From G965220305 sp965220305 (GTDB taxonomy: Bacteria > Chloroflexota > Dehalococcoidia > Lucifugimonadales > UBA3495), in assembly GCA_965220305.1 (NCBI GenBank), contig OZ244817.1:4278001-4342000 (forward strand): 64,000 nucleotides of DNA, in the 5' to 3' direction. Below are positions 26,052 through 35,238 of the stretch, piece after piece. Made by a program: the position numbers and the translations under genes. The notes beneath the pieces were generated by a model, which ran no database searches, was not told the DNA's origin, and worked only from the letters and a program-made list of their open reading frames with translations. The first letter of the stretch is position 1; every line of letters starts with the position of its first letter.

Positions 26052-27470
26052 TTATGCCCGTTGAAACTCGTGGGTGGCGGCAACCATCTGAAGCATCGCC
26101 GCGATTCGGCTCCGGCTGGCATCGCCGGGAGTCCCGATTGCCGAAGCGAAGTTCACCAACTCGCGGCGGGTATCCTCGGAGACCGCAATGGCCCCGATAT
26201 GTTCCAGGCAGGCTTCAACCAGCGCTTCCGGTGAAGTTCCGGAAGAGTTGGCGGCGGAGATGCGGTCGATGATGGCCTGGACGCCGGGCTTCGTCGCGTC
26301 TCCCAGTTGTTGGGAGGCGAAGTTGACCCGCTCCACCAGGGAGCCGGTGTCAATCCAGTCGGTCCCCTGGTGCCAACCCTCGACGCTGGGAGGGTTGTTC
26401 AGGTACTGGCCCATGAACACCGCCTGCTGGTAACGTTCCAGGATTTCCTTCCTGGGGCGGTCAAACTCTCCGGTCAGGCGAATCAATCCGGCAACCAACT
26501 CCACCGGGCTTTTCACCTTGCTGTACCAGGAGCTTTCGGCCCGGAAGAAGTCGGAGTTGAACAACACCCGCAGCATGGCGGAGATGTCGTACCCGCTGTC
26601 GAAGTAGGCCCTGGATAGTAGCTCGATGGCCGCCGGGTCCGCCGGTGGCGTGTAGGGCCACTCGGGTACCGGCGGCTCGTCAGCCACGAAGTAGCTGTAC
26701 ATGTGCCGCGATATGAAACGGGCGGTGGCCTCCTGTTGGCAGATGATGTTCACCACGTCATCCCCGTTGAAAGCGCCCTTCTGACCCAGGAACTCCTTCT
26801 CGCCGTCGTCGTGGTCTTCAGGCTGGAACTCAAAGTGCCAGGAGATGCGCCCATAGGGCCAGTCCGAGTCCCTTTGGGAGCGCAACTCCATGTACTCCCG
26901 ATTGCCCAGGGTCCAGCCGGTGAAGGCCCGGGCGCATTCCTGGACATCCTGCTCAGTGTAGTTGCCCACGCCCATCGAGAATAGCTCCAGGAGCTCCCGC
27001 CCGTAGTTCTCGTTGATGGCGTCCTTGTGGTTGTCCTGGTTGTCCAGCCAGACAATCATGGCTGGGTCCTTGGAAAGCTGGACCAGCAGGTCCCGGAAGC
27101 TGCCCATCCCGCAGTGACGGAACATCCTTATCTGGTCCGACAATGCCTTGCCGTGGATGACCTTGGGGTAGCCGGTGGCGAATATGCCATGCCAGAAGAG
27201 GGCCACCTTTTCCCGAAGGGGCATGGTGGTGGAGGCCATGCGGTAGAGCCAGTTTTCCCCGGAGGCCAGAGGCCCCATCATCCCCGAAAGCTCGGGGTGG
27301 AAACGGCGTATAAGGTCGTCGCCCAGCCTGCGCTCTTCGCCCTGGTCCAGAAGCTCTTCAACCGTGGCCTCGTATCCCTGGGCGGCGTGGGCCTCAAGCT
27401 GGCCCCTGGTGGCGCCGAAACCGGCGCGCCGCATCAGGTGGGCAATCTGTTCAATTTCCCGGTTTGCCAT
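26052..27470 (-). CDS. DUF1800 family protein
   Basis: 472 residues with the family opening IAHLMRRAGFGATRGQLE, MRE-type LREKVALFWHGIFAT, the long helical GRELLELFSMGVGNYTEQDVQECARAFTGW broken at its conserved Leu/Glu, and the end NNPPSVEGWHQGTDWIDTGS. DUF1800 (PF08811) proteins are nearly always encoded next to DUF1501. The N-terminus lacks a signal peptide. It lies 63 bp after the GMC oxidoreductase gene. Its function is unknown. Confidence 0.92.
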   Translation of the reverse strand: MANREIEQIAHLMRRAGFGATRGQLEAHAAQGYEATVEELLDQGEERRLGDDLIRRFHPELSGMMGPLASGENWLYRMASTTMPLREKVALFWHGIFATGYPKVIHGKALSDQIRMFRHCGMGSFRDLLVQLSKDPAMIVWLDNQDNHKDAINENYGRELLELFSMGVGNYTEQDVQECARAFTGWTLGNREYMELRSQRDSDWPYGRISWHFEFQPEDHDDGEKEFLGQKGAFNGDDVVNIICQQEATARFISRHMYSYFVADEPPVPEWPYTPPADPAAIELLSRAYFDSGYDISAMLRVLFNSDFFRAESSWYSKVKSPVELVAGLIRLTGEFDRPRKEILERYQQAVFMGQYLNNPPSVEGWHQGTDWIDTGSLVERVNFASQQLGDATKPGVQAIIDRISAANSSGTSPEALVEACLEHIGAIAVSEDTRRELVNFASAIGTPGDASRSRIAAMLQMVAATHEFQRA

Positions 27471-27533
27471 TAGCTGCCTCCCGGTGAGTGAGGTCGATTC
27501 GTTTGGCTCTTAACCGTGCCGGTGTTCCCGAGG

Positions 27534-29081
27534 CTATTGCCCCTGGAGGATGAACTCGGAGACCCGTTCCCCGATCATCATGGTGGTGACGTTGGTGTTG
27601 GCGCGGATGCAGTCCGGCATGATGGAGGCGTCAACGACGCGGATGTTTGCCAAGCCGTGGACCCTGCCGAATTGGTCCACCACCGCCAGGGGGTCCGAAG
27701 CCGGCCCCATCTTGCAGGTGCACGAAATGTGCTGGGCGGTGGACACCTCCCGCATCAACCAGTCATCCAGGCTGTCGTCCGTCGCCAAGTCCGAGTCCAG
27801 GGGTTCGATGCGTTCCTGAATGATGTCCCGAAAGTCAGGGTGTTCGGCCAACTGCGCCACCATTCGGACGCCATCCCGCAGCCGCTGCCGGTCTAAGGGC
27901 TCCTGCAGGTAATTATAGTCGAGATAAGGCTGCTCATTGGGGTCGCGGGAGTTCAGCCGCAACTCGCCAGCGCCGGCGGCCAGGTAGATGGACACCGACA
28001 TTCGGATGCCCACCGGCTCCATGCGATTGCCGCCGCGGATGACGCTCTGAGTGGCGTAGGAAGACATAATCACGATCATGTCGTTGCGGAGGTCCGATCC
28101 CGGGGCGGTATAACGCAGGCACAACTGGCTGCGGGGGGCCATACCGTCGAAGTTGTAGCCCGGCTTGGTGCGCCAGGTTACGGGAACTATGGGGTGGTCC
28201 CGCAGGTTCTGTCCCACGCCGGGTAGGTCATGGATTACCGGGATGCCCAGGCTGCGCAGGTGGTCTGCGGGGCCAACCCCGGAGAGCAGCAAAAGTTGGG
28301 GCGAAGCGATTGCGCCGCCGCTGAGGACTATCTGGTCGGCCTCGACGGTAAAGGTGTAGCCGCCGCTTTCAACGACGACGCCGGTGGCTTGATTGCCCTC
28401 GAAGATGACGCGGTGAACGGTGCAATTGGGCCGTATGGTCAGGTTGAGCCGGTGCCTGGCGGGGTCAAGGTACCCCAGGGCGGTGCTCCAACGGATGCCG
28501 TTGGGGTTGTTGTAGGGCGTGGGGCCGACCCCGGAGGCGTCCGGGCTGTTGTGGTCGGGGCTTTCGGCGAACCCGTGGGCCCGGCAGGCGTTGTAGAAGG
28601 CGGATTGGGCGGGCAGCCAGTCCTCCGCCTTGAAACGGCGGGCGATGATGGGGCCGTCGGAGCCGTGAAAATCGTCGTGAAAGTCGGTGTCGGTTTCCAG
28701 GCGGCGGAAGCAGGACAGCAGGTTCTGAAAGCTCCACTGGTCGTTGCCCCGGGCAGCCCAACCGTCGTAGTCCTCGGGCACGCCCCGCAGAAACATCTGG
28801 CCGTTGATGGCGCTGGAACCGCCGGTGACCCTGCCCCGGGGGACCATAATCTCCGGGTTCTTATCGGTGCCCCTGCCGGTGAACTGCCAGTTGTGGTCGC
28901 TGGTCATCACGTCGGTGGTGGTGGCGTAGCCGAACTTCACTTCGTCGGGCAGGTGGTCGAAGTTGGGGTAGTCCGGGCCTGCTTCCAACAGGAGCACCGA
29001 CCGGCTGGAGTCTTCGCTCAACCTGGTGGCAACGATGGAGCCGGCGGACCCGGCTCCGATGACAATTACATCGTATTTCAA
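27534..29081 (-). CDS. GMC-family FAD oxidoreductase (choline dehydrogenase-like)
   Basis: 515 residues, starting at TTG 29081 so that the Rossmann motif KYDVIVIGAGSAGS sits at the N-terminus. Other GMC landmarks are RGRVTGGSSAINGQMFLRG, signature 2 LSGGAIASPQLLLLSGVGP, the active-site His in HISCTCKMG and Asn in RANTNVTTMMIGE. GMC enzymes oxidise alcohols or related CH-OH groups. It is the first gene of a four-gene minus-strand operon (GMC, DUF1800, NHL, DUF1501). Two paralogues lie at 49061-50614 and 52831-54363. Confidence 0.93.
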   Translation of the reverse strand: MKYDVIVIGAGSAGSIVATRLSEDSSRSVLLLEAGPDYPNFDHLPDEVKFGYATTTDVMTSDHNWQFTGRGTDKNPEIMVPRGRVTGGSSAINGQMFLRGVPEDYDGWAARGNDQWSFQNLLSCFRRLETDTDFHDDFHGSDGPIIARRFKAEDWLPAQSAFYNACRAHGFAESPDHNSPDASGVGPTPYNNPNGIRWSTALGYLDPARHRLNLTIRPNCTVHRVIFEGNQATGVVVESGGYTFTVEADQIVLSGGAIASPQLLLLSGVGPADHLRSLGIPVIHDLPGVGQNLRDHPIVPVTWRTKPGYNFDGMAPRSQLCLRYTAPGSDLRNDMIVIMSSYATQSVIRGGNRMEPVGIRMSVSIYLAAGAGELRLNSRDPNEQPYLDYNYLQEPLDRQRLRDGVRMVAQLAEHPDFRDIIQERIEPLDSDLATDDSLDDWLMREVSTAQHISCTCKMGPASDPLAVVDQFGRVHGLANIRVVDASIMPDCIRANTNVTTMMIGERVSEFILQGQ

Positions 29082-29339
29082 AATGGACCGCCTTGCTTGA
29101 GGATTGCCCAGATTTGCACTGACTGGATGAAGTTGTTAAGTCGCATACCCCGAAAGTCGGACACTTCCAGGCATGATGCCGCCTACCGTAGCCAATTACC
29201 TGCCATGATACTCGAAGTAGGGGAACAATTCCAGCGCCGTCCTGACCTGGCGAAGAGCATCCATCATGGTATGGGAGCGCCGGGAAAGGTGTTAAACTGG
29301 CGGAAACTCCCGATAAACCGCAGCACGAGGAGGGCTAGA

Positions 29340-30359
29340 ATGGTTCTACTGATTCCACCCAACCACCCCAACCTCACCTGGCAGGGGGCGATTTCGTTCC
29401 ACCGCACCGACCAGTGGACCATGCCCTGGCGTTTGCCCTACGAGGATCGCGCCCTGTTCCCGCCCGACGCCCTGCGGGAGCGGGCGGCGATGCCTGCCGG
29501 GGTACGCATCTCTTTCCACAGCGACACCGAGACTGTGGCCGGGTCCGTCGTGCCAGCGGTGGAGTCCAGCCCCATAGACCTATACTGCGGCGGCGAGTTC
29601 TGCGGCTCGGCGGAGCTGGAAGGCCGAGACAGCTTCCGGTTCGATGGGCTGCCCTCGGGGGAAAAGCTGGTCGAGCTTTGGTTGCCCCAGCACGGAGAGT
29701 TCCGGCTGCGAAGCCTGGAGCTAACCGATGAGGCTTCCATAGAACCCTTTGACGACACCCGCCCCAAGTGGATTGCCTACGGCAGTTCCATTACCCATTG
29801 CCGCACCGCCGAAAGCCCCAGCCAGACCTGGCCGGGGGTCGCGACCCGACGGCTGGGGTTTAACCTGACCTGCCTGGGCTACGGGGGCAATTGCCACCTT
29901 GAGCCGATGGTGGCCCGCATGATTCGCGAGCTTCCTGCGGACTATATTTCCATGAAGGTTGGAATCAACGTCTACAACGCCACCAGCCTGGGCCCTCGGG
30001 CCTTTATGCCCGCCGTCATCGGCTTCGTGCATATCCTCCGGGAGAAGCATGCCGACACGCCCATCGCCGTCATCTCGCCCATCTTCTCGCCACCCCGGGA
30101 AACGACGGAAAACGCGGTGGGGTTCACCCTGTCGGCCATCCGCGCCGAGGTGGGCGAGGCGGTGGAATTGATGAAGGCGCGGGGAGACACGAACCTTCAT
30201 TACATCAACGGGCTGGAACTCTTCGGCTCCGACCTGGCGGGACTGCTGCCCGACGACCTGCACCCCAATGCCGAGGGGTACAAGCTGATGGGACAGAACT
30301 TCGCCGACCGGGTGGGGTCCAGCATCTTTGCCGGGGCCAACCTGCAAACGGCGGACTAG
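29340..30359 (+). CDS. SGNH/GDSL-type hydrolase
   Basis: 339 residues from ATG 29340, preceded by GAGGAGGG; the frame stays open far upstream (to 28230) but that part is antisense to the GMC gene. A jelly-roll-like N-terminal domain of about 140 residues precedes the SGNH domain: block I IAYGSSITHC with Ser, block III GINVYN with Asn, and block V DDLHPNAEGY with Asp/His. It would hydrolyse an ester or acetyl group, probably on a carbohydrate, as in the CE2/DUF4886-like two-domain esterases. No signal peptide. Confidence 0.87.
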   Translation: MVLLIPPNHPNLTWQGAISFHRTDQWTMPWRLPYEDRALFPPDALRERAAMPAGVRISFHSDTETVAGSVVPAVESSPIDLYCGGEFCGSAELEGRDSFRFDGLPSGEKLVELWLPQHGEFRLRSLELTDEASIEPFDDTRPKWIAYGSSITHCRTAESPSQTWPGVATRRLGFNLTCLGYGGNCHLEPMVARMIRELPADYISMKVGINVYNATSLGPRAFMPAVIGFVHILREKHADTPIAVISPIFSPPRETTENAVGFTLSAIRAEVGEAVELMKARGDTNLHYINGLELFGSDLAGLLPDDLHPNAEGYKLMGQNFADRVGSSIFAGANLQTAD

Positions 30360-30424
30360 GACACTCCCAAGGAGCGCATCGGCTGGCTGTCCAGGATCCA
30401 GCAGACCGGTCAACCGGCAGTTTA

Positions 30425-30451
30425 CCGGCAGGCCCCAACCGGGCCTGCCGG
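30425..30451. terminator. Hairpin between convergent genes
   Basis: CCGGCAGGCCC and GGGCCTGCCGG, an 11-bp perfect stem with a 5-base loop, between the SGNH hydrolase and the opposing epoxide hydrolase. It has no T-run. Confidence 0.5.
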
Positions 30452-30484
30452 ACCCAGCCCCTCAACCCTGACTTCGGTGGCCGT

Positions 30485-31639
30485 CTAGCCCCGCAGCGGG
30501 CGGAAGAACTCCCGCACCTCGTGGGCCAACAGCCCCGGTTCTTCCAGGGCGGCAAAGTGGCCCCCTCTGGGCATCTCCTGCCAGCGCCGCACGTCGTAGG
30601 AACGCTCGGCCCACTCCCGTGGGGGACGGGAAATTTCCTGGGGGAACAGGGCCATACCGGCGGGAGCGGGCACCTTCTCGTTCTCCGTCATTTCCCAGAG
30701 GATGCTCTGGTTTTCCTTGTACATCCGTACCGATGGGCCGATGCTGTTGGTCACCCAGTAGATGGTCACTATGGTGAGGAGCTCGTCCTTGGTGTAACGG
30801 CTCTCGATGTCGCCGTGGCAGTCGCTCCAGGTGCGGTATTTCTCGATAATCCAGGCGGCCAGACCGGCGGGGGAATCGTTCAGGCCGTAGGACAGGGTTT
30901 GGGGCTTGGTGCCCTGGATGTGGTTGTACCCGCCCTCGGCCATAAACCACCGGTCCCGCTGGGTCACCAGGGCGTCCTCGTCCTCGGTGAGGGGGCGGGA
31001 GTTGGGCCCCAGGTAGGGGGTGGGCCGGGTTACCGAGGTCAGATGCACTCCGTACATCTTGTCGTGGTGGGCGTAACCCAACCGGGCGGTTACCCCGGCC
31101 CCGATGTCTCCGCCCTGGGCGGAGAACTTGGGGTAGCCCAGGTTTTCCGTCATCAGCTTGGCCCACAGGTCGGCCACCTTCTGGACCTGCATTCCCGGCT
31201 CGTGGGACGCCTGGGAGAATCCGAAACCGGGCAGGGAGGGGGCCACCACGTCGAAGGCGTCCGCCGGGTCGCCTCCGTGGCTGCCCGGGTCGGTCAGCAG
31301 GGGAATAATCTTGGTCATCTCGAAGAAGGTGCTGGGCCACCCGTGGGTGATTACCAGGGGCATGGGGTTGGGGCCCACCCCCTTTTCGTGGATGAAGTGG
31401 ATGTCCAGTCCTTCCACCGCGCTCTTGAAGTGGTGGAAGGTGTTCAGGTACCGTTCCTGGGCTCGCCAATCGAAGTCGGTGCGCCAATATTCCACCAACT
31501 CTTTCATGTAGTCCAGGTTGCTGCCGTAGTCCCACTGGGAGCCGGTAACCTCGTCGGGCCACCGGGTCCAGTTGAGGCGCATTTGCAGGTCGTCCAACAC
31601 CGATTGTTCTATGGCAATCTCAAAAGGCCTTACGTCCAT
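30485..31639 (-). CDS. Epoxide hydrolase (microsomal/EHN-type alpha/beta hydrolase)
   Basis: 384 residues with the N-terminal EHN domain (PFEIAIEQSVLDDLQMRL through WRTDFDWRAQERYLN), the oxyanion motif THGWPSTFFEM, nucleophile Asp in QGGDIGAGV and the catalytic His in PRGGHFAALEEP. The family opens epoxides by forming an enzyme ester with that Asp. AAAGGAG precedes the ATG. It is convergent with the SGNH gene and is followed upstream by an MFS transporter on the same strand, so substrate import is conceivable. Confidence 0.92.
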   Translation of the reverse strand: MDVRPFEIAIEQSVLDDLQMRLNWTRWPDEVTGSQWDYGSNLDYMKELVEYWRTDFDWRAQERYLNTFHHFKSAVEGLDIHFIHEKGVGPNPMPLVITHGWPSTFFEMTKIIPLLTDPGSHGGDPADAFDVVAPSLPGFGFSQASHEPGMQVQKVADLWAKLMTENLGYPKFSAQGGDIGAGVTARLGYAHHDKMYGVHLTSVTRPTPYLGPNSRPLTEDEDALVTQRDRWFMAEGGYNHIQGTKPQTLSYGLNDSPAGLAAWIIEKYRTWSDCHGDIESRYTKDELLTIVTIYWVTNSIGPSVRMYKENQSILWEMTENEKVPAPAGMALFPQEISRPPREWAERSYDVRRWQEMPRGGHFAALEEPGLLAHEVREFFRPLRG

Positions 31640-31815
31640 TACTTAACTCCTTTGCCAGCTTTAGACTTCCCTCCGATGGGCCGGGAGGGTCGCCCCAGGG
31701 ATGCCGAGTTCCCTCCTGCGGAGGTAGGGGTCTGGGAGGGATGGCTGAGTCCATTATACATTGGGTTGGAGGGAGTGATTTACCCTCGCTGTCTTCGCTT
31801 CCCTCCGCCCCGGGC

Positions 31816-33045
31816 TCAAAAGGTTTCCCGGGGCATCAGCAGGCCCGCCGCCAACAGCGCCCAACCGGCCACGGCGCAGACCAGGAAGCCGGGCAAAAAG
31901 CTACCGGAAGAGTCCCGTAGCAAACCCACCACCAGCGGGGAAAGAAACATGCCCACTCCTCCCACGGTGATGTAAGCTCCCCATACAACGCCAACCCTCT
32001 CCGGGGTCATTCCCTCCAACTCCATGGGCAGGGCCAAGAGCAGGGGCACGTAGAGCCAGGAGCCGATTCCCAGCAGCGCCACGGCTACGGATATGCCGGC
32101 CACGTCGGTAAGCAGGTACGACGCCGGGCCGCCCAGCGCCGCCATGATCCCCGGTAGCAGGAAGTACATTCGTCTCCCGCCCGTCCTCGATGGCAGGAAT
32201 CCGCCTAGCAGCACGGCCACTATTCCCACCAAGGGAATGATGCCCGTCACCAGTCCTGCCTGGGATAGTGAGAGGCCCCGCGCCTCGGTGTAGAAGGTGG
32301 GCAGCCAACTGGTGAGGGCCGTGTACTGCACCAGGATGCCCGAGTCCGCGCCAATCAGCAGCAAGACAGCCCGGCGGCGCAGCACACTGCCAATTTCCAG
32401 CAGGGGGACCCGGGGAGCGACGCTCACCGCTGCCTGGTCCAGTGTACGTCCCAGCAGCGCCCAGGCTACCGCGCCCAACAAGGGGACGGCCCCAAACAGC
32501 CCCAGGGTGTTCTGCCAGCCCAGATGGTCGGACAACGGGGCCGCCGTCGCCATTGAAAGGGCGATGCCCAGGCTGATGAGGGCGGTGTTCAAGCTGGTCA
32601 GCGCCAGGACTTCCCGGGCTGGGAACCACTGCATCAGCAGCGGGCCGGTGGCGGTGAGAACGAAGGCGAACCCCACGCCGTAGCCCAAACGCAGAAGCAG
32701 TAGCGAGCCGAAATTGGGCGCTACCGCCGAGAGTACCAGGACTGCCGCCATGAACCCGCCCACGGTGAACACCCGCCCCGCCCCCAGCCGGGCAATCAGT
32801 GCGCCCCCGGGCAGGCCGAAGCCGGCGGCAACCAGCAGGGCCAGTCCTAGGAGCAGTCCCCCGGTGGAGCTGCTTATCCGGTAGTGGTCGATTATCAGGG
32901 TGAGCAGGGGTGAAACGGAGAAGAAGTTTACGCCGATGCCCAGGTGGGCCAACAGGATGAGGCCGCCAATTACCCAGCGATAGGGGCTGGGTCTGGCCGT
33001 GTCGGTGGCGTCGCTGTGGGGGTGGCTATCGGATATTGGGTTCAC
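31816..33045 (-). CDS. MFS transporter
   Basis: 409 residues, 12 predicted membrane helices in two halves, with a major-facilitator loop 2-3 motif G-x-x-x-ARLGAGRVF after TM2 (GLPGGALIARLGAGRVFTVG). It starts at GTG 33045. The pattern resembles the cyanate/nitrate-nitrite or CynX-like branch of MFS uniporters (YNFM/CP families), but the substrate is not readable. Same strand as, and 177 bp upstream of, the epoxide hydrolase. Confidence 0.87.
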   Translation of the reverse strand: MNPISDSHPHSDATDTARPSPYRWVIGGLILLAHLGIGVNFFSVSPLLTLIIDHYRISSSTGGLLLGLALLVAAGFGLPGGALIARLGAGRVFTVGGFMAAVLVLSAVAPNFGSLLLLRLGYGVGFAFVLTATGPLLMQWFPAREVLALTSLNTALISLGIALSMATAAPLSDHLGWQNTLGLFGAVPLLGAVAWALLGRTLDQAAVSVAPRVPLLEIGSVLRRRAVLLLIGADSGILVQYTALTSWLPTFYTEARGLSLSQAGLVTGIIPLVGIVAVLLGGFLPSRTGGRRMYFLLPGIMAALGGPASYLLTDVAGISVAVALLGIGSWLYVPLLLALPMELEGMTPERVGVVWGAYITVGGVGMFLSPLVVGLLRDSSGSFLPGFLVCAVAGWALLAAGLLMPRETF

Positions 33046-33164
33046 CTTCTGCGGGCGCTGACTGGAGGCAGGTGCTCAACTCGCCTACCAGTATATCCCG
33101 CCGAGTCCCGTTTAGGGTCAGAGTCCAGCAGTATAGAAGGGGAGAAACTTCGCTGGGACTTCAC

Positions 33165-33192
33165 AAAAAAGAAGGGGGCATTGCCCCCTTCT
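33165..33192 (-). terminator. Terminator of peptide ABC operon 1
   Basis: Read on the minus strand, the stem AGAAGGGGGCA/TGCCCCCTTCT is followed by six T (A-run 33165-33170). It ends the operon whose last stop is at 33287 and is a near copy of the one at 37562-37592, differing by a compensatory base pair. Confidence 0.85.
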
Positions 33193-33286
33193 GGTTTTCC
33201 ATCATGTCTGTGTGGGTATGGACTACCCTCTCCCGTGGACGCCTCACCGGAGGCACCTACGGGAAGGTTGCCCCGGTCCTCGAAGG

Positions 33287-34168
33287 CTAAGACCGCCGCA
33301 ACTTGGGGTCCAACGCGTCCCGCAGCCAGTCCCCGAAGAAGTTGAAGGCCAATACCACAATGGTAATTGCCAGGCCGGGGAACAGGGCCAGCCACCAAAC
33401 ATCCAGGATTACCGCCCGTCCCTCCGACACCATGATTCCCCAGGCGGGAGCTCCCACCGGCAGCCCCAGGCCCAGGAAGCTCAGGGAGGCTTCCAGCAGG
33501 ATGACCTGGCCTACCTGGAGGCTGGTAATGACCAGCAGGGTATTGACGGTGTTGGGGAAGACGTGGCGAGCAATAATCACCGGCGCTGAGACTCCGGCAA
33601 TCTTCGCCAGGGTAATGAAGTCCAACTCCTTTATGCTGAGCACTTCCCCTCTAATCATCCGGGCGAACCTGGCCCAGACGGTTAATGCTACCGCCAGGAT
33701 GATGTTTTCCATCCCCGCCCCAAGGATAGTCACGATTATCATGGCCACCAGGATGGTGGGGAAACCCATGACGGCATCAGCGACCCGCATGATCAAGGCG
33801 TCGAGCCATCCGGTCTGGAAGCCGGACACCAAGCCCAACACGGTGCCCACTAAGGCCCCCGTGCCCAGAGCAACCATGCCGATGAACACGGCAGTCCGAG
33901 CCCCGTAGATGAGGCGGCTCAGCATATCCTGGCCCAAGACATCGGTGCCCAGTGGGTAGGACCAGTTCTCTCCCGGCGACAGCTTGGCGTCAAGTATGCT
34001 TATTTCCGTGGGGTCGTGGGGCGCCAGAAGGGGGGCGAAAATGGCGCAGACCAGCAATAACGCCACGATGCTCAGGGGAATCCAGGGCAACCGGGCTTGC
34101 CGGGCTCGCCTGGTAATATCCCTTATTCGGCTGGACCCACTGGTAGTAACACTTAGTGATTCCGCCAC
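33287..34168 (-). CDS. Peptide-type ABC transporter permease, DppC-like (operon 1)
   Basis: 293 residues, start GTG 34168 behind GGAGG. It has an N-terminal OppC_N helix, about six TM segments and the permease signature region (HVFPNTVNTLLVITSLQVG followed by EASLSFLGLG). Forms the transmembrane pore with the DppB-like partner 13 bp upstream. It is about 75-80% identical by eye to the protein at 37682-38557. No ATPase gene is in the operon. Confidence 0.93.
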   Translation of the reverse strand: MAESLSVTTSGSSRIRDITRRARQARLPWIPLSIVALLLVCAIFAPLLAPHDPTEISILDAKLSPGENWSYPLGTDVLGQDMLSRLIYGARTAVFIGMVALGTGALVGTVLGLVSGFQTGWLDALIMRVADAVMGFPTILVAMIIVTILGAGMENIILAVALTVWARFARMIRGEVLSIKELDFITLAKIAGVSAPVIIARHVFPNTVNTLLVITSLQVGQVILLEASLSFLGLGLPVGAPAWGIMVSEGRAVILDVWWLALFPGLAITIVVLAFNFFGDWLRDALDPKLRRS

Positions 34169-34181
34169 GAAGCCTCCGTTG

Positions 34182-35099
34182 TTAGTCGTACCTGATTCTG
34201 GGGTTTACATAAGCGTAGAGGATGTCCACCAGCAGAGCGGTGACGACGTAAAAAGCGCCAGCGGCCAGCACCGTGGCCTGCACCACCGGGAAGTCCCTCT
34301 GGTTAATGCCCTGGAGCAGCAGACGTCCGATCCCTGGCCAGGCGAAGACCACCTCCACCACCACCGAGCCGTTGAGCAAGCCCGCCAGAGTTAGACCCCC
34401 AAAGGTCAACACCGGGATGATGGCGTTCTTCAGGGCATGTTTATAGATTACCAGCTTTTCCGAAAGGCCCTTGATGCGGGCGAATTTGACATACTCGCTG
34501 TCCAGCACCTCCAGCATACTGGAGCGGGACAGGCGCACCACCCCGGCCATGGCGCTCCACGAGAGCACGAAGGCGGGCAGAATGAAGTGGTCTATGCCGC
34601 CCCGGCCATGGGTGGGAAGCCAGCCCAGTATGGGGCCGAACAGCAGAATTAGCATGATGGCGATCCAGAAACTGGGGCAGGCGATGCCCGCGACGGCAAA
34701 GAACTTGCCCAGGCTGTCGAAAATAGTGTCGCGCTTAACTGCTGACAGTATTCCCAGGGGCACCCCCACAACGACGGTCAGAACGAAGGCGGCGAAGGCT
34801 AGCTGAAAGGTGGCCGGGGCCGCCCCAAACAGCAATTCCCGCGCGGTACGATTCATGGTGTGAGATTTCCCGAAGTCGCCTCGGCTGATCTCGCTCAAGA
34901 ACACCCCGTACTGCACAATCAGGGGCTTGTCCAAGCCGAGATTCACCTTCATTTGCTCATATTCAGCCAGTCCATCGTCGGGACCGAGCAGGTAAATGGC
35001 GGGGTCTCCGGTCAGGTGTAGACTCAGGAATACCGCCAGGCTGAGCATGAGCAGCGTAAGTATTGCTTGCCCTAAACGTAATAAGATAAAGCGCTGCAC
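34182..35099 (-). CDS. Peptide-type ABC transporter permease, DppB-like (operon 1)
   Basis: 305 residues starting with GTG 35099. Six TM helices, N-terminal motif ILLRLGQAILTLLMLSLAVF, extracytoplasmic HLTGDPA typical of DppB, and the ATPase-docking region around LTFGGLTLAGLLNGSVVVE followed by FAWPGIGRLL. It belongs to the dipeptide/oligopeptide/nickel importer class. Paralogue of 38570-39487. Confidence 0.93.
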   Translation of the reverse strand: MQRFILLRLGQAILTLLMLSLAVFLSLHLTGDPAIYLLGPDDGLAEYEQMKVNLGLDKPLIVQYGVFLSEISRGDFGKSHTMNRTARELLFGAAPATFQLAFAAFVLTVVVGVPLGILSAVKRDTIFDSLGKFFAVAGIACPSFWIAIMLILLFGPILGWLPTHGRGGIDHFILPAFVLSWSAMAGVVRLSRSSMLEVLDSEYVKFARIKGLSEKLVIYKHALKNAIIPVLTFGGLTLAGLLNGSVVVEVVFAWPGIGRLLLQGINQRDFPVVQATVLAAGAFYVVTALLVDILYAYVNPRIRYD

Positions 35100-35143
35100 G
35101 GGTTACCCCTTGTCAGAAATTAATTATACCTGTTGTTAACTTG

Positions 35144-35183
35144 AGGCCCCATCCTTTCCCAATCTGGTTCGAGGGTGGGGCCT
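35144..35183 (-). promoter_or_regulatory. Intercistronic hairpin between binding protein and permease (operon 1)
   Basis: AGGCCCCA (35144-35151) pairs with TGGGGCCT (35176-35183). It lies in the 139-bp gap between the substrate-binding gene and dppB-like gene and may stabilise the upstream message or partly terminate, giving more binding protein than permease. Confidence 0.5.
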
Positions 35184-35238
35184 GTTTGAGAATTAGTTGA
35201 CTTACCCCGCCGGCGGCGGAACGCCTACGGGCCGATGG

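Noticed and set aside
28230..29339. Upstream extension of the SGNH hydrolase frame to 28230.
   Set aside because: It is antisense to the GMC gene, is low-complexity and has no ribosome site; ATG 29340 has GAGGAGGG in front and begins the recognisable protein.
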